7,664 bases of DNA, taken from contig CABUVH010000095.1 of the NCBI GenBank assembly GCA_902494935.1, forward strand, positions 1 to 7,664, written 5' to 3'. Below, piece by piece: positions 1 to 6,337 of this stretch. Source of the DNA: an uncultured Collinsella sp. GTDB lineage: Bacteria > Actinomycetota > Coriobacteriia > Coriobacteriales > Coriobacteriaceae. The notes below the pieces were generated by a model, which made no database searches, was not told the DNA's origin, and saw only the letters and a program-made list of their open reading frames with translations. Each line of letters begins with the position of its first letter. The first letter of the stretch is position 1. The translations under genes and the position numbers were made by a program.

Positions 1-1193
1 GGGCGCCTGCAAAGAGTGCAAAACCAGCCTCCACATCGCCCACGAGCGTCCCCGCAGCTGCGGCACCGATCGAGCAGAACACCGATGGCGCGCCGCTCGC
101 GGCCAACTCGAAATTCACCTTCGAAAACTTTGTCTACGGCCCAGAAAACAGCCATGCCTATCGCTCGGCCCTCAAGTTTGCCGCGCTCGCGGACGAACGC
201 GGCACATGCACATCCCTGTTCATCTATGGCAAATCGGGGCTGGGCAAGACCCATCTGCTGCTCGCCATCAAAAACGAGCTCGCCGAAAAGTCGCCCGAGA
301 TCAAGGTGAAGTACGCCAACTCGCAAGCGTACCTCGATGACCTGATGACGGAGTTCGACCGCCAAAAGAAGAGCAACGCCCCCATCATGCAGGCATACCA
401 CGACGTGGACGTGCTCATCATCGACGACATTCAAAACATCATTGGCAAGCGCGCGAGCGTGGACTACTTCTTCCAGCTCATGGACGAGTTTATCCGCAAC
501 AACAAAAAAGTCGTCATCGCAGCCGACCGCGCTCCCAAAGACCTGAGCATGGACGAGCGCCTGACCAGCCGCTTTAACGCCGGTATGCTCTGTTTGGTAG
601 CAGAGCCCAGCTACGAGATGAAATACAAGATCTTGCAGCGCTACTACGAGAACACGATAGCCGCCGCACCCGAGGCGGGTGACGACTCGCTGTTGGCGGC
701 CTACGGTGGCGATGGCGGGCATCTGACCGACGAGCACTTTAAGCACATGGCGGAGGTGTCGGGGACCAACATTCGCGAACTCGAGAGCTTCTGCGAACGC
801 TGTGCCGGCGAGGCCGGAGACCGCGAGCGCGAGGGCAGCGAGCTCAGCTTCGACGACATCGACGCCATCGCAAGCCAATACTTCGATACGTCGGCCAAGA
901 AGATCAACGTGCAGACGGTCCAGTCTGTCATCGAGGAGCAATATGGCGTGACACACGAGGAGCTCATCGGCCCGCGCCGCAACGCCAACATTGCCAAAGC
1001 CCGCCACATCGCCATCTATCTGGCCATCGAGATGTGCGAGATGACGACTACGGCGGTGGGCGCGGAGTTTGGCAACCGCAACCACTCAACCGTCAGCACA
1101 AGCTATAAAAAGGTTCAGAAGATGATTCAGGAAGACCGCACCGTAACCGAAGATCTCAAATCGCTGCGAGATAAAATTACACTGCGCTCGTAG
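1..1193 (+). CDS. dnaA: Chromosomal replication initiator protein DnaA (5' partial)
   Basis: DnaA binds origin boxes as an ATP-dependent AAA+ protein and melts the DNA for helicase loading. The reading frame is open from base 3, giving 396 visible residues. Domain I and the start codon lie outside the window. Visible residues 1-36 are an Ala/Pro/Ser/Thr-rich linker (domain II). The AAA+ core begins at FTFENFVYGPEN (38-49). Walker A is GKSGLGKTH (76-84), Walker B is LIIDDIQ (138-144), sensor I is VVIAADR, the box VII arginine finger lies in RLTSRF (R190) and sensor II is NIRELE (R258). Domain IV carries PRRNANIAKAR and the helix-turn-helix EFGNRNHSTV. Relative to E. coli DnaA, R399 and H434 are kept (R326, H361), but P423, D433 and T435 become T350, N360 and S362. 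Box VII reads SRFNAGM where most DnaA proteins have SRFGWGL-like sequence. The family call is secure; the unusual residues look lineage-specific rather than degenerate. The oriC-like spacer follows directly. Confidence 0.97.
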   Translation, partial: APAKSAKPASTSPTSVPAAAAPIEQNTDGAPLAANSKFTFENFVYGPENSHAYRSALKFAALADERGTCTSLFIYGKSGLGKTHLLLAIKNELAEKSPEIKVKYANSQAYLDDLMTEFDRQKKSNAPIMQAYHDVDVLIIDDIQNIIGKRASVDYFFQLMDEFIRNNKKVVIAADRAPKDLSMDERLTSRFNAGMLCLVAEPSYEMKYKILQRYYENTIAAAPEAGDDSLLAAYGGDGGHLTDEHFKHMAEVSGTNIRELESFCERCAGEAGDREREGSELSFDDIDAIASQYFDTSAKKINVQTVQSVIEEQYGVTHEELIGPRRNANIAKARHIAIYLAIEMCEMTTTAVGAEFGNRNHSTVSTSYKKVQKMIQEDRTVTEDLKSLRDKITLRS

Positions 1194-1208
1194 GGAAATA
1201 GAGACACC

Positions 1209-1217
1209 TGTTGAAAA
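1209..1217 (-). promoter_or_regulatory. DnaA-box-like site
   Basis: The complementary strand reads TTTTCAACA, one change (sixth base C to A) from the TTTTCCACA form of the DnaA box. It lies 15 bp after the dnaA stop and is followed on the + strand by a weaker partner, TGTCGAAAC (1220-1228). It also overlaps the -35 element of a possible promoter. Confidence 0.45.
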
Positions 1218-1240
1218 CTTGTCGAAACGCCGGGCATAAC
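1211..1240 (+). promoter_or_regulatory. Possible dnaN promoter
   Basis: TTGAAA (1211-1216, five of six consensus -35 bases) is followed after 18 bp by CATAAC (1235-1240, four of six -10 bases). It would drive dnaN through a leader of roughly 185 nt crossing the origin region. The -35 overlaps a DnaA-box-like site, so repression by DnaA is conceivable. Isolated sigma-70-type matches are common by chance. An alternative -10, TATTAT (1392-1397), lacks a convincing -35. Confidence 0.25.
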
Positions 1241-1272
1241 ATGTCTAAAACTCACCCCAAGGCGATGAAAAG

Positions 1273-1281
1273 TTTTCCGCA
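1273..1281 (+). promoter_or_regulatory. DnaA-box-like site
   Basis: TTTTCCGCA differs by one base (A to G at position 7) from TTTTCCACA. It faces the opposite-strand site at 1291-1299 across 9 bp, so the two form an inverted pair. Confidence 0.5.
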
Positions 1282-1290
1282 GGTTTTGAA

Positions 1291-1299
1291 CGTGGAAAA
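1291..1299 (-). promoter_or_regulatory. DnaA-box-like site
   Basis: The + strand reads CGTGGAAAA. Its complement, TTTTCCACG, differs from TTTTCCACA only in the last base. This is one of the two closest matches in the spacer and forms an inverted pair with 1273-1281. Confidence 0.5.
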
Positions 1300-1363
1300 C
1301 ACGGTCGGTTGCGCACAGGTTGCTGTCGATTCTCTTTTTGGGGTTGACCAGCGCTTTTGGGAG

Positions 1364-1372
1364 TAATCAACA
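1364..1372 (+). promoter_or_regulatory. DnaA-box-like site next to the DnaA-trios
   Basis: TAATCAACA has two changes from TTATCCACA and shares the CAACA end with the site at 1209-1217. It sits 12 bp before the first trio unit, where a loading box would be expected in the B. subtilis-type unwinding arrangement. The match is weak on sequence alone; position is the main support. Confidence 0.4.
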
Positions 1373-1384
1373 GTTTCGTCAGTG

Positions 1385-1399
1385 CTATTACTATTATTA
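1385..1399 (-). other. DnaA-trio array (origin unwinding element)
   Basis: The + strand reads CTA TTA CTA TTA TTA. Read 3' to 5' on the opposite strand this is GAT AAT GAT AAT AAT: five tandem units of the 3'-(G/A)AT-5' DnaA-trio motif known to bind single-stranded DnaA filaments in B. subtilis. It lies on the dnaN side of the boxes, as in Bacillus, and opens the most A+T-rich stretch of the window. Function is inferred. Confidence 0.6.
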
Positions 1400-1431
1400 A
1401 GATATTTATATCTATAGAAAGGTATTAAAAG
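1385..1431. other. A+T-rich duplex-unwinding region
   Basis: 39 of these 47 bases are A or T (83%) in an otherwise G+C-rich window. The stretch starts with the DnaA-trios, contains a perfect inverted repeat AGATAT-TT-ATATCT at 1400-1413, and ends with the dnaN ribosome site (GAAAGG, 1417-1422, nine bases before the ATG). It is the best candidate for the site of strand opening, and also serves as the dnaN leader. Confidence 0.6.
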
Positions 1432-2535
1432 ATGAAGTTCACCGTCAGCCAAAGCTCGCTCACGCAAGCCATCGGCGTCGTTATGAAAGGCGTCGCTTCG
1501 GCATCTACCCTTCCCATCCTGTCGGGCGTGCTCGTTAAGGCGCAGGACGGCATCTTGGAATTCCAAACCTCAAACTACACCATCTCGATTCGTCATCGCA
1601 TTGCCGCGCATGTCGAAGAAGAGGGCGAGATGGTGATTCCCTGCAAGATGCTCTCGAACATTACGAAGACCCTTCCCGACGCCCCGGTTACCTTTGAGCT
1701 CTCGGAGCGCCAGGTGCTGATCGGATGCGAGAAGAGTTCCTTCCGCCTCAACACGCTCGACGCCAACGATTTCCCCGAGTTCCCTGCCTATGCTATCGAG
1801 AGCGCGGTGGAGCTCCCGACCGACATCCTGTCCGAGATGGTCGGCCGCGTATGGCGCGTCACTTCGACCGATAAGGCCCGCCCCATTCTGGGAGGCGTGC
1901 ACATGAAGGTCGAGAACAACACCGTGCGCCTGGTGGCAACCGACTCCTTCCGCCTTGCCGTATGCGACACCCAGGTCGAGACCTCGACGCTCGAGGGATC
2001 CTTTGAGCTCAACGTTCCGGCCGACGCGTTCAACGACGCCCTGAGCATCATGGCCAGCCAGGCGACCATCATGATCGGCGCCACCGACACCCAGGTTGTC
2101 TTTGAGGCCGGCAACACCACCTATGTGTCGCGCCGTATCGAAGGCGTGTACCCCAACTACAAGCAGCTCATCCCCGACTCGTGCGTGACGAGCGTCAAGA
2201 TCGACGTGGCGGCTTTTAATGCCGCCCTCAAGCGCGTGGCGGTCATCGCGAGCGCGAACCCCGCCGTCAAGTTCGAGATCGATGTCGAGAACGGTCAGAT
2301 GGGCCTGTCCTCCATCTCCAATGATCAGGATCTGGCGCAGGAGACGATCGATGTCGAGGCCGAGGGCGAGTCGGGCACCATCGCCTTTAACTACCACTAC
2401 ATCTTTGGCTGCCTCAATGCCCTGTCCAAGGAGAAGGAGATCACGCTGGAGCTCAAGAGCTACTCGCAGGCGGGTATCTTTAAGTCCTACGACAAGATCA
2501 ACTACCTGTACCTGGTCATGCCGGTTCGCATCTAG
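1432..2535 (+). CDS. dnaN: DNA polymerase III sliding clamp (beta subunit)
   Basis: DnaN forms a ring dimer around DNA and tethers polymerase III and other replication and repair factors through its hydrophobic pocket. The product is 367 residues, close to the 366 of E. coli, and should fold as three similar clamp domains of about 120 residues. Recognisable stretches are the start MKFTVSQSSLTQAI, LPILSGVLV near residues 27-35, SSFRLNTLDANDFPEFP in the first domain, ARPILGGVHMKV and LVATDSFRLAV in the second, and the typical C-terminal ending YLVMPVRI that lines the partner-binding pocket. The ATG is preceded by a modest GAAAGG ribosome site, and MKF is the usual clamp N-terminus. Expression may come from the dnaA promoter plus a local one in the spacer. 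recF follows after only 9 bp. Nothing looks broken. Confidence 0.98.
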   Translation: MKFTVSQSSLTQAIGVVMKGVASASTLPILSGVLVKAQDGILEFQTSNYTISIRHRIAAHVEEEGEMVIPCKMLSNITKTLPDAPVTFELSERQVLIGCEKSSFRLNTLDANDFPEFPAYAIESAVELPTDILSEMVGRVWRVTSTDKARPILGGVHMKVENNTVRLVATDSFRLAVCDTQVETSTLEGSFELNVPADAFNDALSIMASQATIMIGATDTQVVFEAGNTTYVSRRIEGVYPNYKQLIPDSCVTSVKIDVAAFNAALKRVAVIASANPAVKFEIDVENGQMGLSSISNDQDLAQETIDVEAEGESGTIAFNYHYIFGCLNALSKEKEITLELKSYSQAGIFKSYDKINYLYLVMPVRI

Positions 2536-2544
2536 CGCTGCGCC

Positions 2545-3651
2545 ATGACCATGTTTGCCCGCAGCCTTTCCGTCGCGCGCTACCGCAGTTTCGATAGCTA
2601 CCGTCTTGACCTGGACGAAGGCGTGACGGTGCTTGCGGGGCCCAACGCGGCGGGAAAGACCAACCTCATAGAGGCACTGCAGCTTTTGACGAGCGGTGCC
2701 TCGTTTAGGCATCCCACCGCAGGCGAGCTCGTGCACGACGGCACGGGCTCGTGCAAGCTCGAGTTGAGGCTCGAGGGCGATGGTCGCGTGCTCGATATGG
2801 GGCTGGGCGTTGAGGACGGCAAGCGCTCGTTTAGCCGTAACGGCAAGAGGTGCTCGGCCGCCGGCGTGCGCGGGGTTTTGCCGAGCGTGCTGTTTTGCCC
2901 CGATCATCTGGATATGGTCAAGCGCGGCGCCAGTGTGCGCCGCGCCGCCCTCGACGACTTTGGCGTTCAGCTGAGCGCCCGTTACGCCGACCTGGTGAGC
3001 ACCTACGGGCGTTGCGTGGCGCAGCGCAACGCCCTGCTCAAGGAGTCCTGGTGCTGCCGCGAGATGCTTGGCGCATGGAATGACTCCATCGCCCGCGCCG
3101 GGTCCGCCCTGCTCGTGCATCGTTTAGCCCTGCTCGACCGGCTGGCAGGCCATGTGCGCGCCGCGTATGGGCAGGTGGCGTCCGGCGAGGACGCAGACGT
3201 GTCCTATGTGTCCACACTGGGGGATTTGCCTCAAACCGAGGGGCGCGAGGAGCTTAAGGACTGGGCGTACGAGCATATGCTCGCGGCCCTCGATGAGCGT
3301 GCCGATGAGGAGATGCGCCGCGGCGTGACGCTCGTGGGTCCGCATCGCGACGAGATTGAGTTTTCCGTCGCGGGCCGATCGGCCCGTTCATTTGCCAGCC
3401 AGGGCCAGCAGCGAACGCTGGTGCTTGCCTGGAAGGTGGCAGAAGTGGCCGTGGCGCGCGATATCCTGGGCACAGCGCCGCTGCTGCTGTTGGACGACGT
3501 GATGAGCGAGCTCGATGCCGGGCGCCGGGGCGCTTTTCTGCAGCTGATCGGCGATGACATCCAGACGGTCATAACTACCACCAACTTGGGGTACTTTACT
3601 GATGACCTGCTTGAACGAGCCAAGGTGGTGAGCATGGGTGAGGCGTGCTAA
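2545..3651 (+). CDS. recF: DNA replication and repair protein RecF
   Basis: RecF is an SMC/ABC-like ATPase that, with RecO and RecR, helps load RecA on single-stranded gaps and supports stalled-fork recovery. The 368-residue product has the normal family length. Walker A is GPNAAGKTN (32-40). The ABC-type signature is in SQGQQR (285-290). Walker B is LLLLDD (313-318), followed by the VMSELD D-loop region (319-324). The N-terminal SLSVARYRSFDSYRLDL matches the usual RecF opening strand. The start may be the ATG at 2545 or the one at 2551 (the protein begins MTM); both lie just after the dnaN stop. No Shine-Dalgarno sequence is visible in the 9-bp gap or the end of dnaN, so translation is probably coupled to dnaN. 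Genes found between dnaN and recF in some relatives (yaaA, gnd) are absent. The end overlaps dciA. Confidence 0.96.
   Translation: MTMFARSLSVARYRSFDSYRLDLDEGVTVLAGPNAAGKTNLIEALQLLTSGASFRHPTAGELVHDGTGSCKLELRLEGDGRVLDMGLGVEDGKRSFSRNGKRCSAAGVRGVLPSVLFCPDHLDMVKRGASVRRAALDDFGVQLSARYADLVSTYGRCVAQRNALLKESWCCREMLGAWNDSIARAGSALLVHRLALLDRLAGHVRAAYGQVASGEDADVSYVSTLGDLPQTEGREELKDWAYEHMLAALDERADEEMRRGVTLVGPHRDEIEFSVAGRSARSFASQGQQRTLVLAWKVAEVAVARDILGTAPLLLLDDVMSELDAGRRGAFLQLIGDDIQTVITTTNLGYFTDDLLERAKVVSMGEAC
3622..3630 (+). promoter_or_regulatory. Ribosome binding site for dciA, inside recF
   Basis: AAGGTGGTG differs by one base from the ideal AAGGAGGTG and ends 7 bases before the GTG at 3638. It is embedded in the recF C-terminal codons. 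It decides the dciA start, which would otherwise be ambiguous because no ATG is well placed nearby. Confidence 0.7.
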
Positions 3652-4201
3652 TTACGAGCGCGAGAACGGAACGGTTGCCTTTGGCGGCTTTTTGGATGCC
3701 GAGCGTCAGCGCATCCTGGCGGCCGCGACACCTGAGCGCCGCGCACAAATGGAGGCTGCCGAGGAGTCGCGCGCGGTCTATCGTGCCTGGAATGCGGTGT
3801 GCTCGGGCACGCGCGAGGGACGCCACGTGACGGGCCTGCGCTACCTACCCGAGTCCAATGAGCTGCTGGTGTATCTCGATTCGCCCTCGTGGACGCAGGA
3901 GATGACGCTGCTGCGCGAGATCATCCGGGCGCGCATGGAGCGGGCCGGCGCGCATGTGGACGGTCTGGTGTTCAAAACGACCGCGCCCGGTCACACGCCA
4001 CCGGCCGCCAAGGAGCGCCTGCGCCCGGCCGTGACCGAGCGCCCGCCGGCCCCGCATGCCGATCTCAGTGAAGCCGAACGCGGCGAGATCGAGCGCCAAG
4101 TGGCGCCCATCGAAGACCAAAAACTGCGCGAGGCCCTCGAGAATGCCATGAGAGCCAGTGCCGAGTGGGCCAAGGGCGTGCAAAGCAAGAAAGAGCCTTA
4201 A
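3638..4201 (+). CDS. dciA: DciA-like helicase-associated protein (DUF721)
   Basis: DUF721/DciA proteins interact with the replicative helicase DnaB and are thought to help load or activate it in bacteria lacking DnaC/DnaI; the family was characterised in Mycobacterium tuberculosis, where the gene also sits between recF and gyrB. The product is 187 residues. The conserved module spans about 46-113: a tryptophan (W51) in YRAWNAV, a strand-rich LLVYLDSPSWTQEM (76-89), a helix LLREIIRARMERAG, then VDGLVFKTT. A Pro-rich linker (about 116-140) leads to a charged helical tail with LSEAERGEIERQVAPIED (143-160). The GTG start overlaps the recF end by 14 bp and has a strong ribosome site within recF, so the two are translationally coupled. 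The assignment rests on domain pattern plus context; the helicase role is transferred from the family. Confidence 0.88.
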   Translation: MRRANYERENGTVAFGGFLDAERQRILAAATPERRAQMEAAEESRAVYRAWNAVCSGTREGRHVTGLRYLPESNELLVYLDSPSWTQEMTLLREIIRARMERAGAHVDGLVFKTTAPGHTPPAAKERLRPAVTERPPAPHADLSEAERGEIERQVAPIEDQKLREALENAMRASAEWAKGVQSKKEP

Positions 4202-4227
4202 ATCGCATCTGGTGGCCTTGTAGAGCC

Positions 4228-4257
4228 AAATACCCTCGCTCCCGAGGGTATTTTTTT
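4228..4257 (+). terminator. Rho-independent terminator after dciA
   Basis: A perfect 11-bp stem, AAATACCCTCG (4228-4238) with CGAGGGTATTT (4243-4253), closes a CTCC loop and runs into seven T residues (4251-4257). It lies 27 bp after the dciA stop. It should end the dnaA/dnaN-recF-dciA transcript and insulate it from the gyrase genes. Confidence 0.93.
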
Positions 4258-4283
4258 ACGATAAACTAGTAAGGCTGTACACA
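4255..4283 (+). promoter_or_regulatory. Possible gyrB promoter
   Basis: A promoter is expected between the terminator and gyrB. The best pair seen is TTTACG (4255-4260, overlapping the terminator T run) and TACACA (4278-4283), 17 bp apart, placing the transcript start roughly 15 to 20 bases before the GTG. Both hexamers are poor matches, so the position is tentative although a promoter in 4255-4300 is likely. Confidence 0.25.
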
Positions 4284-4306
4284 TTTTCTTAGCTGAAGGA
4301 GGACGT

Positions 4307-6337
4307 GTGGCAAACGAAAACGATTACGATGGCGGCGAGATTAAGATTCTCGAAGGTCTCGAGGCCGTTCGTAAGCGCCCGGGCATGTATATCGGCTCGA
4401 CGAGCGCCAGCGGCCTGCATCACCTGGTGTGGGAGATCGTTGACAACTCCGTTGACGAGGCCATGGCCGGTTTCTGCACCGAGATTCACGTGACGGTCCA
4501 CGCCGACAACTCCATCACGGTCGTCGACAACGGGCGAGGCATCCCCGTCGACGAGCATCCCATCAAAAAGATCCCGACGCTCGAGGTCGTTATGACGATC
4601 CTGCACGCCGGCGGCAAGTTCGATAACTCGGCCTACAAGGTCTCAGGCGGACTGCACGGCGTGGGCATCTCCGTCGTCAACGCGCTATCCAAGCGCGTGG
4701 TCGTGCAGGTGCGCCGTGATGGCAGCGTCTACGAGATGGAGTTCTCGCGCGGCAAGACCGTCAAGAAGATGGAGGTCGTGGGCACCTCGGATTCGACGGG
4801 TACCACCGTCAGCTTCTGGCCCGACGACGAGATCTTCGAGACCTGTGTCTACGATTTCGATACGCTGCACAACCGTCTGCAAGAGACGGCGTTCCTCAAT
4901 AAGAATCTAAAGATTGTGTTGACCGACGAGCGCGAGGCGACTCCCCATGTGGAGGAGTTCTGCTACGAGGGCGGCATCATCGACTTCGTTAAGTTCCTCA
5001 ACGACGGCAAAGACGTCCCCGAGGCCTTTAAGGAGCCCATCTATATCGAGGGTAAATCGGATCCGGATGCGCCCGTGACCAAGATGGGCGAGGTCGAGGT
5101 GTCCCTGCAGTGGAATGCCGGCTATGGCGAGAACGTCATGTCGTTTGCCAACGACATCTACACCCCCGAGGGCGGCATGCATCTCGAGGGCTTCCGCACC
5201 GCCCTCACCCGCGTGATTAACGATTACGCCCGCAAGCAGAACCTGCTCAAGGAGAAGGACGCCAACCTGAGCGGCGACGACGTGCGCGAGGGCCTTTCGG
5301 CCGTCATTTCGGTTAAACTGCCCGATCCGCAGTTTGAGGGCCAGACCAAGGCCAAGCTCGGCAGCTCCTACATGCGCGCGCTCACGCTCAAGATCGTGAC
5401 CGATGGACTGACCGATTATCTGGAGGAGCACCCCAAGCCCGCCCGCGAGATCGTCAAGAAGGCCCAGCAGGCCTGCAAGGCCCGCAACGCCGCCCGCAAG
5501 GCGCGCGAGGCGACCCGTCGCAAAAGTCTGCTCGAGACGGCGTCGCTGCCCGGCAAGCTCGCCGACTGCTCGGTGCGCGATGCCGAGCTGACCGAGCTCT
5601 TTATCGTAGAGGGCGACTCGGCAGGCGGTTCGGCCAAGGACGGCCGTCGCCGAGACATCCAGGCGATTCTGCCCCTGCGCGGCAAGATTTTGAACGTCGA
5701 GCGCGTGGGTGACCACCGCGCGTTCTCGAGCGACACCATCCAATCCCTGATCACCGCGATCGGCTGCGGCGTCACGACGAGCGCCGGCGACGGTGGCGAC
5801 TTCGATATCAGCAAGGCGCGCTACCACAAGATCATCATCATGACCGATGCAGACGTTGACGGTGCGCATATCCGCATCCTGCTGCTGACGTTCTTCTACA
5901 AGTACATGCGCCCGCTGATCGATGCCGGCTATGTCTATGTTGCCTGCCCGCCCATCTTTGGCATTAAGGTACGCAACAAGATCCATTACGTGTATCCCAA
6001 CGGCCGCCAGCCCGAAGACGAGATTCTGCGCGACACCATTCAGAGCCTGGGCCTGAACCCCGACGACAACGACGAGGACGGCAAGGCCAAGGACGGCAAG
6101 ATCACCAAGAAGCGCAAGGGCTATACCGTTCAGCGCTACAAGGGCCTGGGCGAGATGGACCCCAAGCAGCTTGCCTCGACGACGATGGACCCCAAGACCC
6201 GTATCCTGCAGCGCGTGTCGATCGAGGACGCCGTGGTGGCGGACCGCGCCGTGCGCGAGCTCATGGGTTCCGAGGTCGGCTATCGCCGTGAGTACATTGA
6301 AAAGCATGCCCACGACGCACGATTCCTGGATGCCTAA
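4307..6337 (+). CDS. gyrB: DNA gyrase subunit B (ATPase subunit)
   Basis: GyrB supplies the ATPase and TOPRIM domains of gyrase, which introduces negative supercoils with GyrA. The product is 676 residues, the short form without the E. coli-type insert. The GHKL ATPase shows the catalytic glutamate E43 and N47 in WEIVDNSVDEA, D74 in VVDNGRGIP, and SGGLHGVG (113-120). TOPRIM shows E435 in IVEGDSAGGSA and D514/D516/D518 in TDADVDG. The C-terminal part has QRYKGLGEM (609-617) and ends in RFLDA. Two oddities: a charged insert at about 585-605 just before QRYKGLG, and LASTTMDP where nearly all GyrB proteins have LWETTMDP (A623, S624). The GTG start follows a perfect AAGGAGG (4296-4302) with a short 4-base spacer. 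The first gene of a probable gyrB-gyrA unit; ParE is less likely given adjacent gyrA. Confidence 0.97.
   Translation: MANENDYDGGEIKILEGLEAVRKRPGMYIGSTSASGLHHLVWEIVDNSVDEAMAGFCTEIHVTVHADNSITVVDNGRGIPVDEHPIKKIPTLEVVMTILHAGGKFDNSAYKVSGGLHGVGISVVNALSKRVVVQVRRDGSVYEMEFSRGKTVKKMEVVGTSDSTGTTVSFWPDDEIFETCVYDFDTLHNRLQETAFLNKNLKIVLTDEREATPHVEEFCYEGGIIDFVKFLNDGKDVPEAFKEPIYIEGKSDPDAPVTKMGEVEVSLQWNAGYGENVMSFANDIYTPEGGMHLEGFRTALTRVINDYARKQNLLKEKDANLSGDDVREGLSAVISVKLPDPQFEGQTKAKLGSSYMRALTLKIVTDGLTDYLEEHPKPAREIVKKAQQACKARNAARKAREATRRKSLLETASLPGKLADCSVRDAELTELFIVEGDSAGGSAKDGRRRDIQAILPLRGKILNVERVGDHRAFSSDTIQSLITAIGCGVTTSAGDGGDFDISKARYHKIIIMTDADVDGAHIRILLLTFFYKYMRPLIDAGYVYVACPPIFGIKVRNKIHYVYPNGRQPEDEILRDTIQSLGLNPDDNDEDGKAKDGKITKKRKGYTVQRYKGLGEMDPKQLASTTMDPKTRILQRVSIEDAVVADRAVRELMGSEVGYRREYIEKHAHDARFLDA

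Larger units (their letters stand above)
1194..1431. other. oriC: Putative chromosomal replication origin (oriC), dnaA-dnaN spacer
   Basis: This 238-bp non-coding gap lies between dnaA and dnaN, the commonest place for oriC in Gram-positive bacteria. It contains at least four nonamers within one or two changes of a DnaA box (TTATCCACA or TTTTCCACA), on both strands: 1209-1217, 1273-1281, 1291-1299 and 1364-1372. A weaker one, TGTCGAAAC, lies at 1220-1228. After the last box come 12 bp of mixed sequence, then five DnaA-trio units (1385-1399), then an A+T-rich stretch to the dnaN start. This box – spacer – trio – A+T layout matches the basal unwinding unit described in Bacillus subtilis. No box is a perfect consensus match, and more boxes may lie upstream of dnaA outside the window. 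Origin function is inferred from position and motifs. Confidence 0.75.

Noticed and set aside
16..309. Open frame on the + strand near the window start
   Set aside because: It is Arg/Ser/Pro-rich out-of-frame reading of dnaA; the frame from base 3 gives the DnaA linker and Walker A motif.
1570..3120. 516-codon open frame on the - strand across dnaN and recF
   Set aside because: It lies wholly opposite two well-conserved genes, has low-complexity Ala/Gly/His/Val-rich composition, no recognisable domain, and no ribosome site. Long antisense frames are expected in G+C-rich coding DNA.
4275..4283. CTGTACACA as a DnaA box upstream of gyrB
   Set aside because: It has two mismatches to the TTATACACA variant and no companion boxes nearby; it fits better as promoter sequence.
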